A stretch of 64,000 nucleotides of DNA. It comes from Kibdelosporangium aridum. GTDB taxonomy: Bacteria > Actinomycetota > Actinomycetes > Mycobacteriales > Pseudonocardiaceae. Positions 1 through 8,293 of this stretch are shown here, piece after piece. Position 1 is the first letter of the stretch. Each line of letters opens with the position of its first letter. The DNA lies in contig NZ_FWXV01000011.1 in assembly GCF_900176515.1 (NCBI RefSeq), positions 62,001 to 126,000 on the forward strand, in the 5' to 3' direction. The notes beneath the pieces were generated by a model. The model made no database searches, was not told the origin of the DNA, and saw only the letters and a list, made by a program, of their open reading frames with translations. A program made the translations under genes and the position numbers.

Positions 1-79
1 GCCCGGCGATCCCGAACGACAGGGGCGCCGCCAGCAACGCCAGCCAAGGCGCGGCCACTCGCACCACAACGGTCGTCAT
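1..79 (-). CDS. Partial CDS, N-terminus of a membrane protein
   Basis: Only the first 26 codons are in the window. They start with ATG at 79 on the minus strand and read through a hydrophobic Val/Ala/Leu-rich stretch, as expected for a first membrane helix or signal anchor. The start overlaps the stop of the upstream FMN reductase gene by ATGA, so the two are probably translationally coupled. The family cannot be told from 26 residues; a transporter of the MFS type is only a guess. Confidence 0.45.
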   Translation of the reverse strand, partial: MTTVVVRVAAPWLALLAAPLSFGIAG

Positions 80-618
80 GCCAGCACCTGCTTGCGCTCG
101 TTGACCAGGGCACCCAGGTCGTCCAGCACCAGCGCGAGCGTCGCTTGCGCGGCCCTGTCACGCAGCCGGCCCTCGTCATCGAAGGCAGAGTCGGCACGAG
201 GAATGCACAGGTGCCTCTCGACAACGTGGGCGCCGCAGACCTTCAGGACCTTGCGCAGGTCGTTCTGGGCCCAGTCGGCGCCGTAGTCGCTAGGGCTCAC
301 GCCCACAACGGCGACCGGCTTGTCGACCAACACACCCTCCAGGTACGGCCGAGACATCCAGTCCAGCGCGTTCTTCAGCTGGCCAGGGATGGTGGTGTTG
401 TACTCCGGCGTCGCGATCAGCAACGCATCGGCCGCCGCAACCTCCGCGCGCATGTCGTGGACGGCCTGAGCGGGCGCGTCCTCGTGGTCTTCGCTGAACG
501 GAGGCACGGTCGCGAGCCCGTTCCACAGCTGCAGTGAGGTCAGTCCGGCGGCCGTGCGCAGGAGTTGGGTGCTGTACGAGTCGGCCCGCAGGCTGCCGGA
601 GATTGCCAGGATCTTCAT
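76..618 (-). CDS. NADPH-dependent FMN reductase family protein
   Basis: A 180-residue flavodoxin-like oxidoreductase that would reduce FMN or quinone-type substrates with NADPH in the cytoplasm. The N-terminus carries the FMN-phosphate loop GSLRADSYS (about residues 8-16). A mid-protein PEYNTTIPG...LKNALDW segment is the second family signature. The length is normal for the family. I chose ATG 618 rather than the in-frame TTG at 636 because GGAAGGGA lies between them as a ribosome binding site. It is translationally coupled to the membrane protein that leaves the window. The physiological substrate is unknown. Confidence 0.88.
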   Translation of the reverse strand: MKILAISGSLRADSYSTQLLRTAAGLTSLQLWNGLATVPPFSEDHEDAPAQAVHDMRAEVAAADALLIATPEYNTTIPGQLKNALDWMSRPYLEGVLVDKPVAVVGVSPSDYGADWAQNDLRKVLKVCGAHVVERHLCIPRADSAFDDEGRLRDRAAQATLALVLDDLGALVNERKQVLA

Positions 619-1238
619 TGTCTCTGTCCCTTCCAACTCGGTGATGTGTTCACCGTGCTGGCAGGCGCTTACGGTGTTCTTCCCGTGCGCTTACGGCCGG
701 GCCGGTATGGTCGGTAAAGGGGGTTCGGCCTGGTGGTGGGGTTTGGTGGGGCCGAATTGTCAGAGGGGTGTGGTAAAAGCGAAGTGGTGGTGGCGCGCGA
801 GTGGGGTGGGCGTGATTGCGTTGGCGTCCGGTGCGGCTGACGTGATTGTCGTCGGCGTCCGCTGCGGCTGCGGTTGTCGGCCTCGTTGTCCGCAGCCAGC
901 CGGTCCACGGTGACCGGAGCTGACGTGGGTGACCGAGGTTTGGGACCGGAGTTGGGTGACCGGGGCTGACGTGATCGCCCTTGGTGTCCGCAGGGACCGA
1001 CGTCGTCGACCTTGGCGGTTGGCGCCGGAGGTGATCGACCTTGGCGGCCGCAACTTCGGCCGCCGCAGCGCCAGCCGCCGCAGCGCTGGCCGAAGTTGCG
1101 GCTGCCGATGCCCTGCTGATCGCGACGGACGCCATTGCCCTCGGTGTCCGCAAGGGCCATTGCCTTCGGTGTCCGCAGGGACTGTCGGCCCGTGCCGCAA
1201 CTACCGCGCCATCCCGCGTAGCCCGATATGCTCGGCGA
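619..1238. repeat. Repeat-rich 620-bp divergent intergenic region
   Basis: No convincing gene lies between the divergent FMN reductase and AfsR-like genes. The region holds at least three copies of a 25-bp unit ending in GGTGTCCGCAGGG: 971-995, and two head-to-tail copies at 1131-1155 and 1156-1180 that differ at 2 of 25 positions. A perfect 15-bp inverted repeat (GCCGCAACTTCGGCC at 1047-1061 and its complement at 1088-1102) encloses a 26-nt loop. Apparent ORFs through here are low-complexity by-products of the repeats. Promoters for both neighbours should lie here but I could not pick them out. Confidence 0.6.
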
Positions 1239-4200
1239 ATGCGGTTCGGCGTGCTTGGTCCGCTTGCCGTGTGGACGGACGACGGGACACCGGTCACGAT
1301 CCCGGGCGCCAAGGTCCGCGCCTTGCTGGCCGTCCTGCTCGTGCACCGTGGGGAACCGGTGACCGCTGACCGGCTGATCGACGACCTCTGGGGTGGCACT
1401 CCCCCGCGGAACGCCCAGGCGGCGCTGCAGGTGAAGGTCTCCCAGCTGCGTAAGGCGCTGGACGACGCGCAGCGGGAGATCGTCGTGTCGGGTCCGTCGG
1501 GCTACATGGTGCGTGTCGAGCCGGACGCCGTCGACGCCGACCGGTTCGCCAGTCTGGTGCGAGCGGGAAGGCCCGCTGAGGCGTTGGAGCTCTGGCGGGG
1601 CCCGGCGTTCGCGGACTTCGCCGACGAGGCGTTCGCGGCCCCGGCGATCGCGCAACTCACCGAGCTTCGGCTGTCCGCTCTGGAGGACCACGCCGAGGCG
1701 CGGTTGGACGCCGGTCGGCACAGCGGCCTGGTCGGCGAGCTCACCCGGTTGGTCGAGCAGAACCCTTTGCGGGAAAGGCTTTCCGGCGCCCTGATGCGTG
1801 CTCTGTACCGTGCTGGGCGGCAAGCGGAAGCGCTCGAGTGCTATCGCACGCTCAGCACAAGGCTTTCCGACGAGCTGGGCGTCGATCCCAGCCCCGAACT
1901 GTCCGGGTTGTACGAGTCCATCCTGCGTCAGGACACCGCATTGGGTGCCCCAGCGGCGCCGGTGTCGAACCTCACGGCGCCGGTCGTCGATCTCGTCGGC
2001 CGCGGGGAGGCGCTCGAGGAGATCAGCCGGTTGCTCGATCAGTCCCGGTTGGTGACGCTCATCGGTCCCGGCGGGGTGGGCAAAACCCAGCTGGCGCTGG
2101 AATCGGCGCGTCGCCGGGACGACGTGTGGTTGGTCGAGCTCGCCGGGTTCGCCCGGGCCGGTGCGACGCCCGATTCGCTGGCGGACATGGTGAATTCCGC
2201 ACTGGGCATCCGTGACGATGCCACGTCCTCCGGCGGATCGACCGAACGGTTGACGGAAGCGTTGCGGCGCAAGCGGATCCTGCTCGTGCTGGACAACTGT
2301 GAGCATCTGATCGGCCCGGTGGCTGAGCTCACCGAGCTGCTGCTGGGATCCGTACCGGACCTGAAAGTGCTCGCCACGAGCCGTGAGCCGCTGTCCATCG
2401 CGGGTGAACAGCTCTTCCCGGTCTCGCCGTTGGCCCTGCCGGACGCGCAGAACCCGGCGGACGTCAGCGAATCACCCGCGGTCCAGTTGTTCGTGGCGCG
2501 CACCGCGGCCGTCACACCGGGCTTCACCCTCACGAACGACAACGCCCGCGCCATCGCCGCGATCTGTCGCAGGCTCGACGGCCTGCCGCTCGCTCTCGAA
2601 CTGGCCGCGAGCAGGGTGCGTGTGCTGGGTGTGCACGACCTCGCGCTCCGGCTGGAGGACCGGTTCCGGGTGCTGACCAGCGGCCACCGGACCGCGCCCG
2701 CTCGTCAGCAGACGCTGCGCGCGATGATCGACTGGAGCTGGGATCTGTTGTCCAGCACCGAACGCGCGGTGCTTCGGCGGTTGGCCGTACACGCTGACGG
2801 CAGCACGCTCGCGTCAGCCGAGGTTGTCTGCGCGGGTGGCGACGTCGAGGCATACGACGTCCTCGATCTGCTCGCGCGACTTGTGGACCGTTCGCTCGTG
2901 GTCACGAACGAGACGCCTCAGGGCGTGCGCTACCGAATGTTGGAGACAGTCGCGGACTACTGCCGTCAACGCCTGGCCGAAGCGGACGAAGAGACCACGG
3001 TCCGGCGGACACACGCCGAGTATTACGTGGAGTTCGCCGAACAGGCGGACAACCACCTGCGTGGGCCCGATCAGCGGCTGTGGCTGCAACGGCTGGACGT
3101 CGAAGGCGGCAACCTCCGCGCCGCTTTGGCCACTGCGATCCGGGACAACGCCGCCGAGCTCGCGTTGCGGCTAGTCAACGCGTTGTCGTGGTACGGGATC
3201 CTGCGCGGCAAGTACGAAGAGGCGCATCGGTCTCTCACCACCGCACTGTCCCTCGAAGCCGAGGCGCCAGTGGACATGCGGGCCGACGCCCATGCGTGGC
3301 AGATCGCGTTCGCGTTCATGAAAGGCAGCGACAGCACGCCGTTGGAGCATGGGCTGGCAGTGCTCGACCAGTACAAGGATCCAGCGGCGCGGGCGCGCGC
3401 GAGCTGGTTGTTCGGTTACGTCGGCCGCAGTGGCACGCCGGACGCCGCGACCAAGATGATCTCCGAGGCCTTGCCTGTGTTCCGGTCGCTCGGTGACCAG
3501 TGGGGCCTCGCGGCCGGGCTGAGCACGCTGGCCGAACTCGCGTCGATGCGAGGCGACTTGACCACGGCCAAGCACAACGCCAGCACCGCCGCGGAGATCT
3601 TCGCCGAGACAGGCGACCGGTGGGGCCAGATCCAGGTCGTGGAGATCCTGGGCAGGCTGGCCGAGATCGCGGGCGACCACCAGACGTCCGGCCAGTTGCA
3701 GCACGACGCCCTGCAGATGGCGCAGGAGCTGGAGATCTGGCCGCTGGTCGCGCAGCAGCTGGCCAGGATGGGCCGTCACGCGCTGCTTGCCGGAGATCAC
3801 GCGGGAGCCCAAGAGTTCTTGGAACGCTCGATGCGAGTGGCCATGGACCATTCCTCCGAGGCGGGTGTGAACCTGGCCCGTGGCGGCCTGGCGATGCTGG
3901 CCCGCAGACAGGGCCGGTTCGAGGCCGCCGAGGAGTTGCTCCGGCCGTTGCTGCGCTGGGAACGTCAGATCAACTACGAGGTCGGGATAGCGTTCGGCCT
4001 GACCGAACTGGGGTTCAACGCCGCACAACGCGGCGACGTCACCGCGGCGCTGTCCCTGCACCGTGAAGGACTGGCGACCGCGTGGGCGACTGGGGACCCG
4101 CGCGCGGTCGCCCACGCTCTGGAAGGCCTCGCGGATGCCCGTGTCCTGACCGGTGAACATACCCTGGCGGCACAACTACTCGGCGCGGCCACCGCGGCGC

Positions 4201-4370
4201 GCGAATCCGTCGGTTCCCCGCTGCCTGCCGCCGAACGCGGCGACGTCGACCGGATCACCGCGTCGTTGCGCGCGTCCCTCGGCGACGATGGCCTGGCCGC
4301 CGAACTGATGCGGGGCAGGGATCTGGATGTCCAGGAGTTGGTTCACCAGATGACTGTCCACAACGGATAG
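1239..4370 (+). CDS. AfsR/SARP-family transcriptional regulator with NB-ARC ATPase and TPR
   Basis: A 1043-residue regulator of the large AfsR type. In order it has an OmpR-like winged helix (about 1-90), a bacterial transcriptional activation domain (about 95-235), an NB-ARC-type ATPase and a C-terminal TPR-like helical half. The ATPase has its P-loop GPGGVGKTQ at 276-284 and a Walker B-type LLVLDNCEHL at about 348-357. Such proteins activate secondary metabolism or stress genes after ATP-dependent oligomerisation. I chose ATG 1239 because the conserved MRFGVLGPLAVW start begins there; the open frame upstream (from 1041) is repeat DNA. No biosynthetic cluster is adjacent, so it may be a pleiotropic or orphan regulator. 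Confidence 0.9.
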   Translation: MRFGVLGPLAVWTDDGTPVTIPGAKVRALLAVLLVHRGEPVTADRLIDDLWGGTPPRNAQAALQVKVSQLRKALDDAQREIVVSGPSGYMVRVEPDAVDADRFASLVRAGRPAEALELWRGPAFADFADEAFAAPAIAQLTELRLSALEDHAEARLDAGRHSGLVGELTRLVEQNPLRERLSGALMRALYRAGRQAEALECYRTLSTRLSDELGVDPSPELSGLYESILRQDTALGAPAAPVSNLTAPVVDLVGRGEALEEISRLLDQSRLVTLIGPGGVGKTQLALESARRRDDVWLVELAGFARAGATPDSLADMVNSALGIRDDATSSGGSTERLTEALRRKRILLVLDNCEHLIGPVAELTELLLGSVPDLKVLATSREPLSIAGEQLFPVSPLALPDAQNPADVSESPAVQLFVARTAAVTPGFTLTNDNARAIAAICRRLDGLPLALELAASRVRVLGVHDLALRLEDRFRVLTSGHRTAPARQQTLRAMIDWSWDLLSSTERAVLRRLAVHADGSTLASAEVVCAGGDVEAYDVLDLLARLVDRSLVVTNETPQGVRYRMLETVADYCRQRLAEADEETTVRRTHAEYYVEFAEQADNHLRGPDQRLWLQRLDVEGGNLRAALATAIRDNAAELALRLVNALSWYGILRGKYEEAHRSLTTALSLEAEAPVDMRADAHAWQIAFAFMKGSDSTPLEHGLAVLDQYKDPAARARASWLFGYVGRSGTPDAATKMISEALPVFRSLGDQWGLAAGLSTLAELASMRGDLTTAKHNASTAAEIFAETGDRWGQIQVVEILGRLAEIAGDHQTSGQLQHDALQMAQELEIWPLVAQQLARMGRHALLAGDHAGAQEFLERSMRVAMDHSSEAGVNLARGGLAMLARRQGRFEAAEELLRPLLRWERQINYEVGIAFGLTELGFNAAQRGDVTAALSLHREGLATAWATGDPRAVAHALEGLADARVLTGEHTLAAQLLGAATAARESVGSPLPAAERGDVDRITASLRASLGDDGLAAELMRGRDLDVQELVHQMTVHNG

Positions 4371-4507
4371 GCGGCGCTACTGCGGGAATGGGTGCAGTTC
4401 GACGCCGAGTGACGTTTGTGGACCGCAGAAGTTCTGGTCTCGTCGCTGTACCTCACCGAACTTCGTGTCCTTGTCTGTTACTGCCACTGCCTGGATCTGC
4501 TCCGGGG

Positions 4508-4942
4508 TCATCCCGGTGATGTTTCGCAAGTCGGCCCCTTGTCAGGGAAGACAACGCGCGGGAAACGTGTCTGGGACAAGTCAGCGAAGTCGTCGCCCGC
4601 CGCGGTGAGCGACAACGCCGCGGAGAACGCGGCTTCGACGTCGGTAGGCAGAGGCGTGGCTGTGCGGGCCAGGTACATGTCCCGAATGGGAGCCGTGCAC
4701 TGTTGGGATGGCGGCTGCGCCGAGCAGAAGTCGTGGTGGCGGACGAAGGCGGCGAGCACGTTACGGATGGTCAAGCGGTCCCTGGGAGATTCGGCGGCGA
4801 TCCGTTGCAGGGCATAGATCCCGCCAAGGCGGGCGTCGACGGCGGGTGAGGCGAGTTGGTCGCCGGTGGGCTGCGACGCAGCAACCTGCCCAGCGGCGAA
4901 GATGCGCGCGGCGTGTCGGGACGCATCCGACCAGCAAAGCAC
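4508..4942 (-). pseudogene. Remnant of a pentapeptide-repeat membrane protein
   Basis: The minus-strand frame contains VDARLGGIYALQRIAAESP and a following RDRLTIRNVLAAFVRHH segment. These are the hallmark of the conserved region before the pentapeptide repeats in a common actinobacterial family. A TDVEAAFSAAL segment and a short DLSQTRF stretch resemble the start of the repeat domain. The usual N-terminal membrane helices and nearly all of the pentapeptide repeats are missing, and there is no good start or ribosome binding site. I read it as a decayed gene. The rest of 4371-5029 shows no other gene. Confidence 0.6.
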
Positions 4943-5029
4943 GCCAGGATGTCGTTCAGGCTGACCCGATCGGGTTATTGGTCGCCCACGATCGAGTCAG
5001 CACGAACGTACTCCGACGAGGCAGGACAC

Positions 5030-5866
5030 TCAGCCAGCCGCACGGTGGATGACGATGTCGTCGAGGCGCGTGTGGGCGTAGAGCTTGACCTGCTCGTCGA
5101 ACTGGTCGGGGCTGTCCTGCGATGGCAGGGAGTTGCGCACCGCGCCCTTCGTGCTGGTGGCGTCCACCCAGGCGGCGGTGCCCTCGCTGATGCCGACCTC
5201 GATACCGCCGGAGGCGTTCGTCAGTTCCGCCTGGCCGCGCGTCATCTGGCCGATCCGGATAGGACAGTTGCTTGCCTTGGCGACCACACTGCCCTCGGCC
5301 CGGTCGATGTCGAAACTTCCACTGGAGCCATTGAGATCCACGTCGGACAACGCGTGACCGATCCAGACCTTCCCGGTCGAGCCTTGATACCGGACCGTGC
5401 CCGCCACCGCGTCGATCCGCACCGAAGCCGCGCCGCCCTCGATGTCGACGGTCCCGGCGACGTGCCCAACCTTGACCGCACCGGCCGCGACGTTCCCGTA
5501 CAGCGCGGCGATCCGGTCGAGCTCCACCTCGCCCGAAGCCACGTTCAGCTCACAGTCGCCGAGCACGCCGTCCGCGTGCACGTCCGTCCACGCCGTGTTC
5601 AGTACCAGCTTCGAGCCGACCGGCAGTTCGATCGTGATGGCGACCGAACCATCCTTGTCCCCTGCTTTGACCGTGTCGACCGTCAGCGCGCCAGCGGAGA
5701 AATCGACCTTCGTCTTGGCGGCCACCTTCACGTCCTTCATGCTCGCCGTGTTGATCGGCTCGACCAGCACCACCGTGTCCGACCGCTCGCTCGCGGCGAT
5801 CCGCACCTGGGCGCCACCGGTGGTCAATGTGGCGGTGATCGGCTCTGGCGTGGCAAAGGTAGTCAT
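5030..5866 (-). CDS. DUF4097 family beta-helix protein
   Basis: A 278-residue protein made of repeating beta-strand segments in which short Val/Gly/Asp-rich strands recur about every 20 residues. This is typical of the DUF4097 (putative adhesin) fold. There is no signal peptide or membrane helix, so it is probably cytoplasmic. The start at ATG 5866 has GGGAG 5-6 nt upstream. It lies 130 bp downstream of the sigma-factor fusion gene on the same strand, with a strong hairpin between them, so it may be a separate unit or an attenuated distal gene. DUF4097 genes often sit beside regulators, but their biochemical role is unknown. Confidence 0.75.
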   Translation of the reverse strand: MTTFATPEPITATLTTGGAQVRIAASERSDTVVLVEPINTASMKDVKVAAKTKVDFSAGALTVDTVKAGDKDGSVAITIELPVGSKLVLNTAWTDVHADGVLGDCELNVASGEVELDRIAALYGNVAAGAVKVGHVAGTVDIEGGAASVRIDAVAGTVRYQGSTGKVWIGHALSDVDLNGSSGSFDIDRAEGSVVAKASNCPIRIGQMTRGQAELTNASGGIEVGISEGTAAWVDATSTKGAVRNSLPSQDSPDQFDEQVKLYAHTRLDDIVIHRAAG

Positions 5867-5878
5867 CGGAGTCTCCCG

Positions 5879-5919
5879 TTGTCGATCGTGTGCTTCGTTG
5901 TTGAGACCACGATCGACAA
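5879..5919. promoter_or_regulatory. 12-bp perfect inverted repeat in DUF4097 leader
   Basis: TTGTCGATCGTG (5879-5890) is followed after 17 nt by its exact complement (5908-5919). It lies just upstream of the DUF4097 ribosome binding site and downstream of the sigma-factor gene. It could be an intrinsic-type terminator lacking a U-run, a 5'-UTR hairpin, or a dimeric operator. Only the symmetry is certain. Confidence 0.5.
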
Positions 5920-5996
5920 GGGACCTGACATACCGCTGCCGCAGCTCGGACACCGATCGACGCGGAGACGTCGTCGGTGTCAGTGGCGTGTCCGAC

Positions 5997-7634
5997 CTAC
6001 TTCTTCGGCGTGATGGTGACGCGTATTTCCATCCGCAGCGCAGGTGTGGAGTCTGTGGTCGCCACGATCGTGCCGCCCACTGCCTTCGGGCCCGCGAGCA
6101 AGCGGAAGACGAACGTCGCCGAGCCACCCGGCGCGAGTTGTTGCTCAGCCTTGCAGGTCACCGCGCCCTTGCCCGCCGGGCACGCGATCGTCCCCTGAGC
6201 CGCGCCGTTCAACCGCAACAGCGGCTCGCCAAGCAAGCTGTCGCCTGGTCCGACCACCTTGACGTCGTCGGGTAAGGACAACGTCAGCGTCGGGGGTGGG
6301 GCGGGCGCCGAGCCGGAGTTGCGGATGGTGATCGGCAGTCTGGTCGGCGGTCCGCCAGTGGACGTGGTGAACGTGCTGGGCGCATCAGGCGCCAGGGCTG
6401 GCGCGGCAACGGGTGTACGCGTTGCACTGCTCGGCGCAGCGGCGCTCGATTGCCCCGGCGCAGATGCCCCCGTCGGCGGCGGCTGCGGCGCGGTGCCCGT
6501 CACGACGGGGGCGGACGAACTGGGCAACGGGCCCGTTGACCCGGGCGGTTGGTTGGTGCTGGCCGAGACGGGCGGGTCGGCGACGGCGGTGGGGCCGACC
6601 GTACGCTCCGGCGTGTCGGTACCCACCACGACGGCGACAACGAGCGCGGCCGTCGAGACAGCCGCGCCGACCAAGGGAATCACCGAGGACGAACTGCTCG
6701 CGGCGAGTGCCACAGCGGCGCTTCCCTTGCCTGCCCCGGCGGCCAGGTAGCCGGCAGCGCCTGCGCCGAGTACCAGGGGTGCGATGGTGCCGCGTAGTGC
6801 TCCGTTGACGTCCGCCAGCTCCGCGGCCAGGGCCCGGCAAGCGACACACTGGTCCAGGTGCACCTCGACCTGGGCGGTCTCCCGCCTGGACAGGCCCCTA
6901 CGGGTCCACGATCCCAGCTTGGCCGCAGCGGCGCGGCAACGCTCTGGGGGGTTGTGGGTGACGTGTGCCTGCAGGTAGGCCTTCCGCAAGCCCTCACGAG
7001 CCCGGTAGGCCGTCGCGGAGACGCCGTTGGGGCTCAGGCCGAGCAGTGGCGCGACCTCGGCGGGTGTCTGGCCCTCGATCTCCGTGTGCCATAACACCGT
7101 CTGCCATCGTTCAGGCAGGCTGGCGAACGCCCTGACAATCAACGAATTATCCAGCTTCGTCACTGCCGTGTCGTGAAATGGCAGCCTGGTAACCCGTTCA
7201 GCGCCGGAAATCGCCTCGACGTCATCAGCCAGCTCGACCTTCCGGTCCCGCCGTGTCTTGTCGTAGGCGGTGTGGCGCAAGGCAGTGAGCAGATACGCAC
7301 GGAAGGACGAACCAGGGCCTCCACCGGCCCGCAAGGCGGAAAGGACTTTGGCGAAGGCGTCCGCCACCAGGTCGTCGGCTTCGATGGCCGACTTGGCCAA
7401 CTGGCGGGCCAGGTTCTGGGCAGCATGCACATGGCGCATGTAGAGCTGGGCGTAAGCCTCGATCGTCCCACCGCGTACGGCTTCGATCAGCTCGGTGTCC
7501 GAGGGCGGGCGATCAGTACTGCGAGGCGAGTTCTCCACGTCCGCGACGAGGGCACGGTCGAGATCAGCGCGCATGACCGCCGCGTCACTGCTCCGCCACC
7601 GCTCCACGTCACCTTCGTCGGGGTACCCGATCAC
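5997..7634 (-). CDS. ECF sigma factor fused to zinc-finger anti-sigma, TM helix and outer domain
   Basis: A 545-residue fusion, far longer than the usual ECF sigma factor of about 180 residues. Sigma region 2 lies at about 55-135 and region 4 at about 170-222. An anti-sigma-like zinc finger with HLDQCVAC follows at 259-266. Next come a hydrophobic helix at about 318-338, a Pro/Ser/Thr-rich linker and a C-terminal beta-sandwich-like domain ending in KK. The layout implies a self-inhibited, membrane-tethered sigma factor whose outer domain senses a signal; this is inference from architecture. GTG 7634 is preceded by AAGGGGG at good spacing. Similar long ECF sigmas with carbohydrate-binding tails exist in actinomycetes. 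Confidence 0.85.
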   Translation of the reverse strand: MIGYPDEGDVERWRSSDAAVMRADLDRALVADVENSPRSTDRPPSDTELIEAVRGGTIEAYAQLYMRHVHAAQNLARQLAKSAIEADDLVADAFAKVLSALRAGGGPGSSFRAYLLTALRHTAYDKTRRDRKVELADDVEAISGAERVTRLPFHDTAVTKLDNSLIVRAFASLPERWQTVLWHTEIEGQTPAEVAPLLGLSPNGVSATAYRAREGLRKAYLQAHVTHNPPERCRAAAAKLGSWTRRGLSRRETAQVEVHLDQCVACRALAAELADVNGALRGTIAPLVLGAGAAGYLAAGAGKGSAAVALAASSSSSVIPLVGAAVSTAALVVAVVVGTDTPERTVGPTAVADPPVSASTNQPPGSTGPLPSSSAPVVTGTAPQPPPTGASAPGQSSAAAPSSATRTPVAAPALAPDAPSTFTTSTGGPPTRLPITIRNSGSAPAPPPTLTLSLPDDVKVVGPGDSLLGEPLLRLNGAAQGTIACPAGKGAVTCKAEQQLAPGGSATFVFRLLAGPKAVGGTIVATTDSTPALRMEIRVTITPKK

Positions 7635-7724
7635 CGGCTGCCCCCTTCCCCGATGCCCTGTGCGACGAAGCAGGACACTATCGGGTGACGGCCGCAGGTC
7701 GAGCCCGGCCAGTCCGGTGCACGC

Positions 7725-8237
7725 TCAAGAACGCGACGGGCGAGCCAGATCAAGCCGTCGCGCCCGGCGCCGTCCCAGGACGGTTACCCCACCCAGGATC
7801 AAGATCGCGACAACTGCGATGAGCACGATGACGATCGTCGACGTCGAACTCTCGGCCGCGGCGGGTTGGACCGGCAGGACGTTCGACGTGATGGCGACGG
7901 TCTTCTGGGCATGGGACGGGCGGGTGGCGGTGACCGTGACCGTCCAGTTCCCGACCGGTAGCGGTTGTTCGCTGCGATAGAAGGCTTGGCCTTCGGACGA
8001 AGCGATCATCCGGACTGGTCCCGCTGTCCGGCCGTCGGGGGTGACGGCGGTGTAGCTCAACAGAACCTGGTCGGTCACCATGTGGCCGTCGTTCTGATAG
8101 GTCACGGTGGCGTTGACGCCCTGCCCGCCGTCGCTCTGCACTTCGAGTTTGATCGGCCCGCCGTGGGCGTGTGCCGGGCCTGCGGTCAGCAACGCCGTCA
8201 CCACGAACGCGGCTAGCACTGCGATCGCGCGGTTCAT
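7725..8237 (-). CDS. Secreted, C-terminally anchored beta-sandwich protein
   Basis: A 170-residue protein with a cleavable signal peptide (about 1-25, ending AHA and followed by HGG). A single immunoglobulin-like domain of about 90 residues follows. Near the C-terminus a membrane helix rich in Ile/Val/Ala precedes an RRRARR cytoplasmic tail. The His-rich mature N-terminus and fold recall the CopC/YtkA group, but no metal ligand set is obvious. It follows the giant sugar-dehydrogenase gene on the same strand (56 bp gap) and could be cotranscribed with it. The function is unassigned. Confidence 0.7.
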   Translation of the reverse strand: MNRAIAVLAAFVVTALLTAGPAHAHGGPIKLEVQSDGGQGVNATVTYQNDGHMVTDQVLLSYTAVTPDGRTAGPVRMIASSEGQAFYRSEQPLPVGNWTVTVTATRPSHAQKTVAITSNVLPVQPAAAESSTSTIVIVLIAVVAILILGGVTVLGRRRARRLDLARPSRS

Positions 8238-8293
8238 CCGTTGTCCTTCCGGTGGAACAGGCGGGGCGCCCGGAAGGCGCCCCGCCTGGCTGG

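Noticed and set aside
669..2306. Long minus-strand open frame of about 545 codons
   Set aside because: It is antisense to the AfsR-like gene and the repeat block, Arg/Gln/Pro-rich without domain signals, an artefact of GC-rich codon bias.
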